This document shows positions 33,986 to 46,620 of a DNA stretch of 64,000 nucleotides, piece by piece. Position 1 is the stretch's first letter. Each line of letters opens with the position of its first letter. Where the stretch lies: positions 12,913,501 to 12,977,500 of the forward strand of contig QCXZ01000042.1 in NCBI GenBank assembly GCA_025024175.1, written 5' to 3'. Under the pieces are notes generated by a model. That model worked only from the letters and a program-made list of their open reading frames with translations, was not told the origin of the DNA and did no database searches. The DNA comes from Rhyzopertha dominica (taxonomy: Eukaryota; Arthropoda; Insecta; Coleoptera; Bostrichidae). Position numbers and translations under genes: made by a program.

Positions 33986-35030
33986 GGATATCTTCGTTAT
34001 TTGAAGAGCTACAAAATGGAGAAAATGACTAATTTGATGCTCAACAATATGTTTTTAAATTTAAAATACCTGCAACAGTTTTGGGGTTAGTTATTAAGAA
34101 AAGAATGTGAAAACGTCGGTATGTTTAAAACTACAAACTTTCGAAACGTAGCAGAAAAAAATTGTATCTGTTTTAAAACGTGTTCTGTGGATTACTAACG
34201 AATTTAAAAAAGGCATTTTCATTTTTTCTCGATATTTCAAAAACTGTTGCCGATCATTTAAATTTGAAAACGTTACTATTTTTGCAGATTTAACCTGAAA
34301 ACAAACTTAATTATTTTAGAACGTTAAAAAGACACTTCCGCACAAAATAGTCATAGATAATTGTTACCCATACTGGTTGTGGATAAAATGTTTCGTTTAA
34401 TAAAACCGACTCAGTCAGCCGAAGTTATTCTTTTAATACTTCTCATTATTAACAGACAAGTAAAATGATTTTTTAAGAGGTTACTTATATGCGACTTAAA
34501 TCAATACATAATGTTGTTCACATGACAGTATAAAGTAAAGGTTCTTTTCTTCTGCTAACAAGGCTTTCTTGCGATCCGCGAGATGGCAATTTTTCTTCCT
34601 CTCGCCGCTCTACTTTATTGTTTTATTATGTAACCTTCTACACTGCATACACTCATTTTAAAAATAGCACGCAAAACATGTTGTTTACCCGGCTGAACTG
34701 AACGCACGCATCGCCCAGATGACTCCCCAGCTGATTAGATAGCGCGTTATTTTTTTTGCGAAAAAAGAGGAAGGAAAACAAATTCGCCGCGGCGCAAATG
34801 CCAGTCCAATTTCGATGGCAAAATCCCCGTCGTTTGAACTTTGTTTGCTCAAAGGGAGCGTACTTTTACTCGGTGGCGGGATATTTTTAAAAAGGCGGGC
34901 CGATTTTCAAGGTTTTGAATCTCTACGAGCCTAAATTTATTATTTTGTTGCAACAATGCAAATTCGACGAAAATATTTGAATCAAAACTATTCTAGAAAG
35001 TACAAATAATTACATTTTTGCTTCCGATAG
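33986..35030. other. Non-coding stretch with a GC-richer patch
   Basis: About 34670-34900 contains CpG-rich blocks (AATTCGCCGCGGCGCAAATG near 34780) without a good open frame. I see no transposon signature. It may be conserved non-coding or regulatory DNA. Confidence 0.4.
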
Positions 35031-35039
35031 TAAAAGCAA

Positions 35040-36370
35040 GCCTTTTGGGTATTTACCAGTTCTGTAAGAGTTCTGATATAATATTGTGCATCAAAAAAAC
35101 CATTTTTCAAACGTAGGCCAAAAATTAGCTTCAGCTCTGCAAAAGTGCAATGATATTACATTCATTGAAGAGCCAACTGACCTAGAGGAAATTAAGGAAG
35201 TTATAGCCGAAATAAAAAATAACTCTTCGCCTGGAATTGATCGAATATCCAAACAAGATATAAACAAATTATTCAATGTTATAGGAGAAATGCTTGTAAG
35301 TCTGACAAATGGTATATTGGAAAGTGGTATATTTCCTGATGAACTGAAGATCGCAAAAATTGTTCCAGTGTACAAAAAAGGAAAAAAGATGATATGAATA
35401 ACTACAGACCGATTTCGATACTCAAAGCTTTCTCAAAAATAGTGGAAAAGATTATAAAAAGACGACTAACCAGATTTATCAACTAAACTTATGGATTTGA
35501 TACACATCAATATGGATTCCAAAAAGACAGCAATACAATGGGTGCAACAATGGACCTCCTGGAATACATATATAGTGAGATCGACAAAAATCAGTATGTT
35601 GTGGCAGTGTTCATTGATTTACAAAAAGCATTCGACACGGTGGACATAAAGCTATTGTTAAATAAACTGTATAATATGGGCTTCAGAGGTATGTACTACA
35701 GTCTATTGAGGACATACTCGGAGAACAGAAAACATTACACAGAGTTGAACGGGAAAAATAGTGAAACGGTACAACTGCGAGTGGGAGTTGCGCAGGAGGT
35801 GTCAAATTATAAATACTTAGGAATAAAAATATCAAACGGACCTAACATGGAAATTACACATAGAAAACATAATGCTAAATATTGCACCAATGCTGGGTGC
35901 AACAAAATGATGTACCAATATATTAAATAAAGCAGCAAGACTGACATTGTACAATTGCTTTGTTATGCACCTGATTATGTGATACAGAAACTTCAGCGCT
36001 TTCAAAATAAAGCTGTAAAAACTGTTTTTAATCTTGAATATTACACACCTTCAACACAATTATACAGTCAAACAGGAATATTCAATATACACAAATTAAA
36101 AATATTTGAACAAGTAAAACTCATATATGCAATAAAAACCAATACAATAAAAACAAACATAAATTTGAAATATACTAAGGAAGTCCACAACTATGACGTT
36201 AGATCACAAGATACTCTTAGAAATGAAATATATAGAACCAGCAAAGCTCAAAAATCTCCTCTATATAACAGTACTAATATATACAATCAAATTCCTGAAA
36301 ATATAATCAATGTAAATAGATATGAAAAATTCTGCCGTAGCCTTAAGTTATATTTAGATGAAATGTAAAG
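35040..36370 (+). mobile_element. Jockey/CR1-like LINE, internally deleted reverse transcriptase
   Basis: Three readable segments form one reverse transcriptase. 35086-35394 (KNNSSPGIDRISKQD, then AKIVPVYKKGKK) is followed by a frame change to NNYRPISILKAFSKIVEKII. 35538-35927 contains VAVFIDLQKAFDTVD and then VGVAQ fused directly to VSNYKYLGIKI. 35955-36365 is the C-terminal tail (LQRFQNKAVKTVF). Between VGVAQ and VSNYKYLG the catalytic YADD block and its surroundings are missing, a deletion of roughly 100 residues. Stops at 35395 and 35928 add to the damage. The 3' tail and target duplication were not identified. Confidence 0.82.
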
Positions 36371-37960
36371 TACAATACTGTTAGGGCATGCATCGACTCT
36401 AACAAAACATCTAGTAGGGAAAATTTTTTTGGTACAAGCTGTTCAGGCTTACCACAAATTTCGTATAGTTCTAGGAATTCTTTTGTAACTAACCATCTGT
36501 AGGTTGATGGCAAAAAGAACTACGTGGTAACAATAATAGGTCTGCCTACTCTACTAAAGGAAGAAGATTCTGATGGGAATTGTACTGCAGGTAAAAAAGT
36601 AAAGTGCGCCATTCACCAAATTACTTTTTCAATTTATTATTCTTTATTTAGTCATTCGCCAACTGTTCACATTTTCTTAGCTGTTCTATCTTACAAATTG
36701 TAAATAAAGGAAAATATTTGTCTCGTTTAACGAGAGAATGAATCATAACTAATGTTTTTGGGTAAAAACCCATAGAGATATTTTTTTCAAATCTCATAAC
36801 GTTATACCAATAACTAAAGTCATCCGGTTGTTATTTTTACATCTCTGTTGGTTCAGGCAATAACTGAATACTTAAATATTTTTATAGCTCAGCCAGATCA
36901 CAATTCGATAAAATTCCTGTTAAAATACAAAGTCCCCCCTTATCGGTGCATTTTTTAAATTAATATACGGATCGATGGAAGATAACGATGCAACTGCGTT
37001 GAAGCGTAATTTGTTTACCTTGTACAGTAAACCCACTTTTATCACCAACAAACAAGTGCGTGTCGTTTGAGCTCATTTTTATTTCGAAACTGATAATCGC
37101 GTTACAGGCAGGTAATACACTGTATGAATCTTCGTTCGTTTGTATGTTTTCGTCAAATGACTTTCAGCACCACGGAAAAACACAATAATTAAAGATCTCT
37201 CGTAAAAAGCGACTAGGTAAACAACACGTGTGTATAAAAAGAGTCGCTTTGATAAAAAAGTGAATTCCACCAGCAATAAAATTTTGTCAAAACACGTCTG
37301 GAGCTGAATTCCCGGAATGTCTCCTTCCGAAATTTTACAGTAAGTTTCCCTCCGAGTAAAGACGTGGTAAGCAGGAAGCCCATTCATAAGTGATTCATGT
37401 GATAGTTCAGGACCTGCGTTTATTTGTCAACGCAACTATTTAGCAAGACATGATTCACTGCATATGAGTATTGCGACGAAGAGCTTATATTTTATTACTT
37501 GATTAGTTTTTCGGACATGGTGGATAAGTGTGCGCAGATAAGGCATCTTACGCAGGTCCAGATAATGTACACTTAAGTGCAATTGCAGTTGCCTAATGTG
37601 GATTAGGTTATTAAAAAAAAACCTTGAACGAATTCAGTTTAAATGGCACCTACGTTTCTCTAAACGGATACAATTTACAGTTTGCATCCACTTTGTTTAG
37701 GGATGTTTAGTAAGAATCTTTCTGTTTTATTTTAACATCACATTCTGGTATTAAATTTATAATGTTAGGTTTTTCTGTTAATTGTAATGGCTTTTCGAAA
37801 ATATCGAAGTCTTATGTGAAAGATGAAGAAATAGGAACAGTATTTATAGCATCAGCAAATTTGTTTTTGCAAACAGGCATTGAATAAGAAGAAAAATAGG
37901 GATCTTTATTGTTTTCCATTTTTTTATTATTGTTTTTAAGTTCTGGAAATTTGGTGGTTC
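36371..37960. other. Non-coding stretch
   Basis: No element or gene recognised. The frame at 37079-37387 (minus, 102 codons) has no motif. Confidence 0.4.
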
Positions 37961-37974
37961 GATTACTTGCTAGC

Positions 37975-38125
37975 CGAAATCTTCTCGGTCAACGTTTTTA
38001 TCTTCTGTTTCCCATCTAACCTGGTGTGCCTCTCACAATTTTTCGTAATGTTCTGTCCATCTACCCATTATTTCACTTTTCTTTTGGTCGTCCAACAGAT
38101 CCCTTTCTTTATTCCTGTAGAATGT
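37975..38125 (-). mobile_element. RTE-like LINE scrap
   Basis: The minus strand reads LLDDQKKSEIMGRWTEHYEKL, a stop, then EAHQVRWETEDKN. RWTEHYEKL is typical of the linker before the reverse transcriptase in RTE-like LINEs. It lies just downstream of the Penelope-like fragment on the same strand. Confidence 0.55.
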
Positions 38126-38214
38126 TGACGAACATTAATAACCTCTCCTCTAATTTTTGATTCGTCGGCAGAAATTTCTTATTTCACCTCTTCTGTAATA
38201 ATATAATAATTATA

Positions 38215-39600
38215 ACACTTGGTAATGTTTCAGATTTTATTGAGTTTAACCTCTTACATGTTCGGCTTATTAGGCTTTTCTCAAAGAGTTTACAAAACGA
38301 AACTGTTGCTTAGAGTTAGATGCAGATCCCACGAGCCTCTATACCTACGAGCGGGTGACATTTATGGCAGCGTTGATAAACAAACTAGGGAATTCCACTT
38401 GAGCGTTACAGATATTTTTGTGGGGGTTTTTAAGTGTTCTGTTTATGTGTAGCTGTTCCAATAATCCTAACCTGATGCCGTTTTGAACGTTATGTAATAT
38501 TTTAAATCTTTTTTCGTCAAATGTATGATTGAGAGTTACACAATGTTTTGAAAAGCCAGTTAAGTTCCTATTATTTAATATGGATTTTTTATGTTCTTTA
38601 ATTCTTTCCTTAAAACTACTACCTGTGCAACCTATATAACTAATATTACATTCTTCTCAATTAATTTCGTATACACCACTTTTGTTACCGTTGTCCGTCT
38701 TATCTTTATTGTTTACTAACAATGCTCCTAAGTTGCTTCTATTCACGGGAATAAACTTTCTATTGTCATTGGAGAGGTATCTTGACATTTTTTCACTAAC
38801 ATTACCTACGTAATTTATTGACTGCCATATTCTAACTTCAGTTGAGCTTTGCGAATGGTAAAATTGTGACATTATTAGTTTTGATTGCTTAATACTGATC
38901 ATCTTTTCAATCATTTTTGGTTCGTACCCATTTCCTATTGCCAGTTGTTTAATAATGTGTGATTCCTTTTCAAAATCTGCTGTACTTAGTGGAACCTGTA
39001 GTAGTCTGTGAATTAAACTATGAAAAGGTGACAATTTTATACTTACTGATTGTTTAGATTCAGCATGAATTAATGTATCGGTAGTGGTTGGTTTTCTATA
39101 AATGCTAAAATTTAGTTTTCCTGAATTCTTTGTTATGGTAAGGTCTTAAAAGTTAATGGTGTTGTTGTTTTCTTTTTCTACAGTAAATTGTATTNTTTCA
39201 TGAATACTGTTTAAGTAATTCAAAAATTGATCCAGGTTTCTGTCTGTACCTGACCAAATACAAGGTCAAACAAGTCAATTGAAGTTATCTTCTGTAATAG
39301 TTCACTTACTATTGGATCAACTATTCATTATTTCTTTCTTGGTTTACATAGCTATTTGTTACCTCTGATATAGCTATTAGCAATCTCTGAAATTGTCTGC
39401 ATTTTTCTCTATTCTCCTAGTAATTCCGTTTACTATATCTTGCAAACTCTTTGGTATTTCTTGTTTTATTAACAAATAATGGTCCGTTCTGATATTTGGT
39501 ATAAATCTCTCCTAATCTTCTTCAAGTACATGCATGGTCTATCATTTATCAATCTGAGTGACGTACACACTGCGTGGTGCCGTCCAGACGCCTTTATAGA
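38215..39600 (-). mobile_element. Second Penelope-like element, 5'-truncated and decayed
   Basis: On the minus strand, from 39200 down, blocks read IQFTVEKENNNTINF, then LTITK and FSIYRKPTTTDTLIH. The best open part follows (38657-39034: SPFHSLIHRLLQVPLS, IIKQLAIGNGYEPKMI). A GIY-YIG nuclease comes next: SGVYEIN, a stop, then EECNISYIGCTGSSFKERIK and EHKKSILNNRNL. The order of late reverse transcriptase and then GIY-YIG marks a Penelope-like or closely related retroelement. The catalytic YVDD is not readable (about 39240-39280 is scrambled). The protein differs strongly from the copy at 9.7 kb, so this is a different family. The limits are approximate. Confidence 0.72.
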
Positions 39601-40480
39601 TTTCTTTTCTTAGAAGTAGGTGTTCTTTATTCTCATCTGCTTTGCAAAGGCTGCCTATTTTCGTTTGATTCTATTCAACATAAGGTTTAATTTTCATATA
39701 GGTGAGAAAAAACAATTACTAGCATGGTATTTCTCATGGATTTTTTTTAAAGGATTTCTGCTCGCTATTATCATCATATGGTCAGATTGTTACGAATCTA
39801 TAAAACATGTGTGTATTATGTCTTTGAATTAGTACTGACCATGTTTTGTTTTTTAAAGGACGACGGGTCCCTAGATCGTATTAGCTAGTAACTAAACGGT
39901 TAATAAAGGAAATAAATTCCAATCAAGGTCATGCAACATTATCTCATTAAATAAAAACGCGAGTTTTGAGCGACCTTGTTTCCCAGTCTTTAAATTACAG
40001 CCGTTGGCGACGAAGCGCCTAAAAATAGGTGGTCTAGTCACACCTAACGTGTTAAAACTTATTTTTTTACATTTAAATGTTATTAATTAAGAACGAAGAT
40101 AAAATATAACATCTCTTTTACCTAGGAATCCTTTTTTAATTACTCTCCACTAATTCAACGGCGGAAACACGTTAAGTTAATGCGTAATGGCGATCTCACC
40201 CTTTTATAAGGAGAACGCCCTTCGCTCCCTGATTTAAAACCACTTAGTTGATTACGAAAGGAACGCGCCGAATAACACTAAATAGGCTCCTCGAAGATTA
40301 TAACCAAAAAGGGTGAGTCAACCCTTACTTGGGAAAGATTTAGGGGTAATTTGCGAAAAAGGTCACTGATGAGATCAGCAGGTTTAATATTACGAAAAGT
40401 AGAAGATCGACTTTAAGGGGCAACTAAGATTACCAGTTATCCAGAAAAATTATTAATGTTAAATATATAAACTTTCCAGA
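39601..40480. other. Non-coding stretch
   Basis: No gene or element recognised. The composition is mixed, with CpG-containing blocks near 39990-40300. Confidence 0.4.
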
Positions 40481-40489
40481 ACAAATACT

Positions 40490-41620
40490 GAATACAGGAA
40501 CGCTTAGCACTGATGCTTTTTCTGACTATCGAGCTATTTATTGTGATTTAAGAATTGTAGCGCAACATTCGCATTCTAAAACTATGAGTTACAGAACTTT
40601 TAAAAACTTTTACTCTGAAGCTTCCATATGAGACCTTATTGCATTAGAATGGGATAGAATGTTTTATATACCAGACTTTGATTCCAAAATTGACTTCTTT
40701 AAATATACTATGGATATCTGAGAAACAAGCACATATTATCGAGAATAACCAAGAAATTTGCTCTATGGTTAATAGACAATATAAGAGCCATGAAGGATCC
40801 AAAAGACAGGTTTAAATGTCTAGAAGTCTTACTCGATACAGTACCAGTAGCAGAGGTAAACTATTCTGGAAAAACTCAAACTATTTAGCGGTAAATCTAA
40901 TACAAATTCTGACATTTCACTTGATTTGCAGAAATTGCCGATATTAACAAGTATTTCTCTTCTGTCTCCGGTTCATATAACGCGTGCAATATAGTTTTGT
41001 ATTAATAATAGATTTAGTGATGATGAATCTTCTTTTGACTTTAAACTTGCTATCGTTAATGACATANACAACATTATCAACGCCCCAAATCACTTGCAAC
41101 CGGTGTTGATGGTATTAACGCTAAGATGCTGAAGTTTGCTGTCCATTTATTTCTATATCCACATCATCANTGTTTGTTATTTNACAACCTGGAAAGCTAG
41201 AATGATTTCCGCCCAATCAGTCTCATTCGCCACCATATCCTAGAGGGGAATTAGAATTATCNGNAAATGTATAACTACTGTTCACCAAAAATACACTGCC
41301 AGTGCACCTATCTGCTTTTAGGAAAAGGATTCAGCAGTGTACCCTCAATTTCTNGTCTACTTGACAGCATAATCAGAGCTACANCATTCCAAAGACTTTG
41401 ACACAATTAACCATCGTTTACTATGTGCAAAATTAATATTTCTTGGTTTTGATACCACTATAAGGTGGTTCTTTGATATTTATATTCTAGTAACCAGTAT
41501 CAAAGGGTGTTATTTGCTAAGTACCTTTCACGTGTGGATCACGTGAACTCTGGGGTCCCTGAGGTATCCGTCTTGGGTCCCATACTCCTCACTTAAGGTT
41601 TGAGGTACAGAAATCATGAA
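40490..41620 (+). mobile_element. Jockey-like LINE relic, endonuclease end to reverse transcriptase
   Basis: Blocks on the plus strand in shifting frames: STDAFSDYRAIYCDLRI (about 40510-40560, the SDHRAI motif at the end of the AP-type endonuclease, with H changed to Y), then TMSYRTFKNF, and much later FDTINHRLLCAKLIFLGFD (about 41398-41455, the catalytic FSKAFDTINH motif of the reverse transcriptase) and a trace of VPEVSVLGPI (about 41555). Many stops and N bases occur. It is a dead copy of a two-domain LINE. Confidence 0.68.
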
Positions 41621-44600
41621 TCCCTGCTAACAGGGAAATGTTATTCGTCATTGAGGATAGTCGTATCACATTTAGTACATAGTTAACTTCAAACTAAGAG
41701 AGAAGCTGTGTGAGAGTCTTGTGCTGTCAATTATGATCTACTAGCTTGTCAGCTATTACGTTAATTACGGGTCCAAACTTCAAAAAATTCATTGGAGCGT
41801 AACAACTTGCGAGAACTTTTAAATTGTCTTTGTAGCTTGATCAGCAACACCATTTATGATTATTAAAATGCTTTAGACACTTTGAAATGGTTTTTTTTGT
41901 TTAAGAGGAAAACCTATGTCTTCGTTATTTTGTACCCCATAACTGACTTAAAAAGTGTTAAAGTTAAAAAAGTCGAAAACGTTTCCTTCCTTCCTTTCAG
42001 CTTACACAAGCGCGTATCGGAAACACAAAAGCCCGTTCGAAACTGCACACAAATAAATACTGAGCATGAGATTGCCTGTTCGTATTGGAGCACGCAAGCG
42101 AGAACAGAAAAACAAGGGAGTTCTCTCCCAGGCCAATAAATATTTAGGACTTCCGTGACTTTGAAATGAACTGGCTCGTTAGAACCAAAAGCTCGGTACC
42201 TGCAAGCCTGGCTCGCATGACCGCCAATGTTAAATAGGACGGTGGCATTTTGATCGTGGCCGTGTTTTGATTTCTGTTACGTAAGCCATTGTTTCTACCG
42301 GCCGACAACAAGCGACAAAAACAAGACGATTTTGTTTGGTTTGCGCACCTGGGATTATTGACGAGTTGATTATAGTTCACATGAAAGATCGGGCTGAAAA
42401 AATGGAGTCGGTAAATCTCCAATTCGTGAAGATAATATGATAATCTCCCTCACTACATGACCACAGTGGATNTCATTCGGTGATAAAAACCTCTCTNCAT
42501 TGGACAAGGGAGAATGGTGTCGTATTTTCAGGTACTTAATAAGGAGACAAATGTAATTTTTGAAAATAATTTCTTTTGGCACAAATACATATTTTAATGT
42601 CCACTAAATCAATCGAAAACCAAAACAAAAAAGTGACGTTCCTTTGATTGGACAATAAATCGGTTGCCATGGTTATTTCATTTACTTTTCAGATTTTTTC
42701 ATGGTTTTAGATACACATTTAAATAATAATAATAAGGTGAGTGTTTAATATGTATTATTCCGAATTTAAACTATACTTCAAGTTTAAATGTATAAATACA
42801 GCTAAATTTTCAACATGTCGTATGGTATAGTATACTGTGTGCTATACTGAAATTGTCTTTTCTACTTTTCTTGGCAACAAAAAACATTTCTTGCGAATAT
42901 TTGCGATTTTAATTAATTTTGATCAGATTCGACATGGCTGTACTGTTTCCTTATTTTTTGGCCCAATTAACACACAGCACGTGCAAAAGTTTACTTATTT
43001 CACAACTAACATTAATTTACCAACGTATTTACATGACTTTCCCAGCAGAATGAGTCAAGATTCAAGTTTTCTTGAAAATGTGGCGTTAAAGATAGAAGAA
43101 AAAAGGTGCAATATTTCGATTGAAGAAGGGGGTACTGGGAGTCGGATTGAACGTATTGTTTTAATTTTGAATCAAAAACTATACAAAGATTTGAAATCAG
43201 TAAGAAGCAGGGAGTATATACTGTGAAAAGAAGAAAGAAACTCGTTGAGAACTCTACAAAATGAGGACAGCTTGGAAATCTAATTTCTAAGACTACAGCT
43301 AGTTATGTACACTGCGTTAATATGACAGGATGAAGAAAAATACTTATGATACGTAAATCTATAAGACCAACAGCATTCAAAATTTCACTGTATTTACTTG
43401 ATTTCCTACTAAAAATCGCTCTTTTGCGAAAACACCATATAGGTACGACTAATGTAACTTTCCTGCGTCAAACAAACTGTCGCTTTCTCTTTCGATGTTT
43501 AGCTCCATATCAATGGAGCAGTACTATTTTTAATAAATGCAGTACATTCACCGCTTATAGGTATAGCTATTTTAGTCATCGAGGTTTGTTGAATTCTCTT
43601 AACTATAACAAGCTGCACCTAGAACGTCAGCGTATGCTAATCGTCGGGCCCTAACTTAGTATCTAGATCATCTCGCTACCAATACCTCGGCCAGCGAAGA
43701 GTGCGAAACACCTTTCGCAACATTTAAAATAGAGCATTTAGTAAGTGTGTCAAGTCTACGTCTGTATTTTCTGCGTTTTAAAATAATGCTCCAACCGCTA
43801 CAAGTTTAATATATAAATAAAGTAAATTGTATTGATAGCTTTTTGACTTATTAATATGTATGACTATTTGGCGGACCAAACCAATGAATTTAGAAACGTC
43901 CTAGACATTGCATGAAATGTTATCATAGTGTGCAAATGTGCCAGGTAGCGTTTTTTGCCAGCAGTCATAGAAAAAAGATATGACCTAAATTTATGATAAT
44001 CCGGTTATTTGCGGTAACTTGTGAGGGGCCGCCTGCTGTTCGAATTGAAAGATAAATTTTATTGCAGAGTTGTAATAACGGTAAGAGAGCTGCATTACTA
44101 TACCATGGTCTTTCCGAAAACCCGATTGGTTCTTGGGAAGCATATAGTATTTTCGTTGAGATACATTGCTATTTAATTATGAGCAACTTTTTTAAGTATT
44201 TTGGACATGACTGGCGATAAACTAATAGGGCGAAGATCTATAACAGATTTAGAGCACATAATTCCGAGTTCGAACGCAGCATTTCAGGTTCAAACAGAAT
44301 TTCAAGTTCCAACAAAGAATTCCGAATTCGAACTTCCCTACACTTTCAAAACCCGATGGCAACGCCACGAACCAGTTCAGGCACACGTCTGCCATCAACC
44401 TCCGACGCGTTCCTCTTTCTTTTCGAGTAGCCCCAGAAAAAAGGATATTAGTCGTCGGGCGCTAGATCTGAATCGATCAGTGGGCCCGAAAATAGCATGG
44501 CCCGGTCGTTCGCTAGACAAAAACGGCCGTCCCGAAATTCGTTTCGTCCGAGTGGACTTCCGGCAACCCGAAAACTGCCATGTAATCCAAGTAAAACGGA

Positions 44601-45270
44601 TAATAGGCGAGTGAGTTTTTATAGTACATCGAGCGGGGTGCTCGGGAATCTTATAGGTGCTCCACAAGAAACTTGTCTGGTATTATAATTATTAATTACA
44701 TTATCAACTAGACTTGAGATACTCTTAAGTGAAGATGACACTAACATACTTTTCTGTTATATTCCCGAGGGTCATTTCGTGGTACGCACTTTACTATTGC
44801 GAAAATGACCACCGCAAGTACGAATTGCAACGTAATCTCTTTGACATCACTCTAGCCCAGCTTGTTTTTGTTATAAATCACCCGAACACGTTGCACAAAG
44901 GAGAACTCATCATCTATGAAATGGGCCTCGATTGTGCTTACACGTGCGGCTCTATCGATTGTGTTCGCTTCCCAGATTGGCAATTTTTTCCTCTCCTCGC
45001 GATTTCTAACGACGCAGATGGCATCAGCCGAAAGCATAGCAAATGGACAAAATTTTGACTAGCTGAAAAAGGCTCATTATGCTGATTCGTTCTTGAGAGT
45101 AAACACGCCTGTCCTTCAAAAACCAATTAACTATGCTATTCTCAGGAGGAACACTGGAATAATTGCACATTGCTCGTACGAAAATGGAAGTTGTGATCGC
45201 AAAGAAAACAGACAATTTTCGCATTGAGATTAGAGTGCATAACATAACAAATATAATCGATAACATTTTA
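41621..45270. other. Long non-coding stretch with one GC-richer patch
   Basis: Nothing is recognised between 41621 and 42830. The frame 42837-43226 (129 codons, ending SIEEGGTGSRIERIVLILNQ) has some protein-like character but no motif. The patch at 44200-44670 opens on both strands (137 and 90 codons) without similarity to anything I know. Confidence 0.4.
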
Positions 45271-45279
45271 AGGAAATAA

Positions 45280-46620
45280 TAATGTGCAAGGCGAGAGAAG
45301 TCTGTTGAAAAACCTTAGTAGATAAAAAGAAAAACCATAGACATTGGTGGAAACCAAATAGCAGAAAAAACTATAAACTATATTGCAGATCAGGTTAAAA
45401 AATAAGCGAGAGGAAATACATTTCGAAGACCTTAAGCGAGAAGGTGAATCGCAGAAAGAAGAGAAATGAATAAGTAACATCAGAACGATATTAAAAAGAA
45501 GGAAGTAGAGATCATAGTCGATATAAAAAAGGCGGCAGGGCACGACCAAATTGCTTCCTAAATGTTAACAAGTGTGGGATCAGAATGAAAAAAATAGTGA
45601 TAAAAAATATTTAATATGTATTGTATTAAAGAAGCTGTGTACCGGAAGACAGGAAAATGGAGCTAACTGAACCAGTACATACATAAAAGAGGAGACACAA
45701 AAGAATGTGAGAATTACCAGAAGAAGAATTGCACTGTTAAATATAATAGCAAGGGTGTAAGAAAAAGCTGGAACTACATTGGCATTTCTGGACCTAGTGA
45801 AGGTAGCCAACTATATTCCTAGAGAAAAGATGTGAAAAAAATATGAAGAAAAGGTGCATAAATAACAAGAACCAGTATAGACAGAAACACAAAAAGCCCC
45901 ACACTATTTATCATCTTATTTACAATAAGGTCAGCGGAGTTAAATTAGGCTATAGAAAATTAAAGGTGGTAAAGATGGCAGGATGTGCATTTGCAGACTA
46001 CCTAATTATTTGTACTGAAAATGAAGAGAAGCTACAACATAATGTAGAGGTGGAAGTAAAAACTGAAAAAACTCAAAAGCAAAATAAAAACTATGGTCAT
46101 GGGAAAGGAGGACAGAATGAAAGACATAACAATATACGGAAAAGAAAAGGAACAGGTTAGAAGTTTATTACAGCACGAAAAATGGAAGAATGGAGAAATA
46201 ATAATAAATGAAAGAACCAGCATCGTAACAAAATGTTTCATTCACTAAGAGGGGCATTCATAAGTAAAAGGAAAATAAGCAAAAAGGCAAAAATGACGGC
46301 ATAAAAAACCATTAGATCAATATTAAGATACGGAAGTGAAAGATTGGTGTTAAGTCACCAAAGCAGACTGCGAGCGCCCATGAAACAAACTTTGGAAGAA
46401 TATAAATTAAAGTTGTTCATGTACCTGGTGAGAATGAATAAGGAAGGCCAGCAAAAAGAGTATGGAAGACAGAGGTACAAGGAAGAAACAGAAGNGGAAG
46501 AATGCATTAAAGAAGAGATCGAAGTTAGAANGGCAGCAAAGGACAGGACTAAGTGGAGGAAAATAGTGCACCAAAAAGGCAGTAAATTAGAGACACCGCA
46601 GACCTTTTACACCCAATAAC
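45280..46620 (+). mobile_element. RTE-like LINE relic
   Basis: Blocks in order are KKAAGHDQIAS (about 45528-45560, the A.G.D.I motif before the palm), RGDTKECENY (about 45688-45720), AGCAFADYLIICTENEEKLQ (about 45976-46035, the FADD motif with the second D changed to Y) and YGSERLVLSHQSRLRAPMKQ (about 46331-46395), followed by a basic C-terminal tail to 46620. Frames shift repeatedly. The same family is represented at 27.05 kb and 53.6 kb. Confidence 0.7.

Noticed and set aside
42837..43226. 129-codon frame ending in a charged segment
   Set aside because: The C-terminal half (SIEEGGTGSRIERIVLIL) looks somewhat protein-like, but there is no family match, no splice partner and no promoter signal that I can defend.
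44201..44614. 137-codon plus-strand frame (MDMTGDKLIGRR...)
   Set aside because: The antisense strand is also open, there is no recognisable motif, and the second half is Arg/Ser/Pro-rich as expected from GC-rich non-coding sequence. No splice context supports it.
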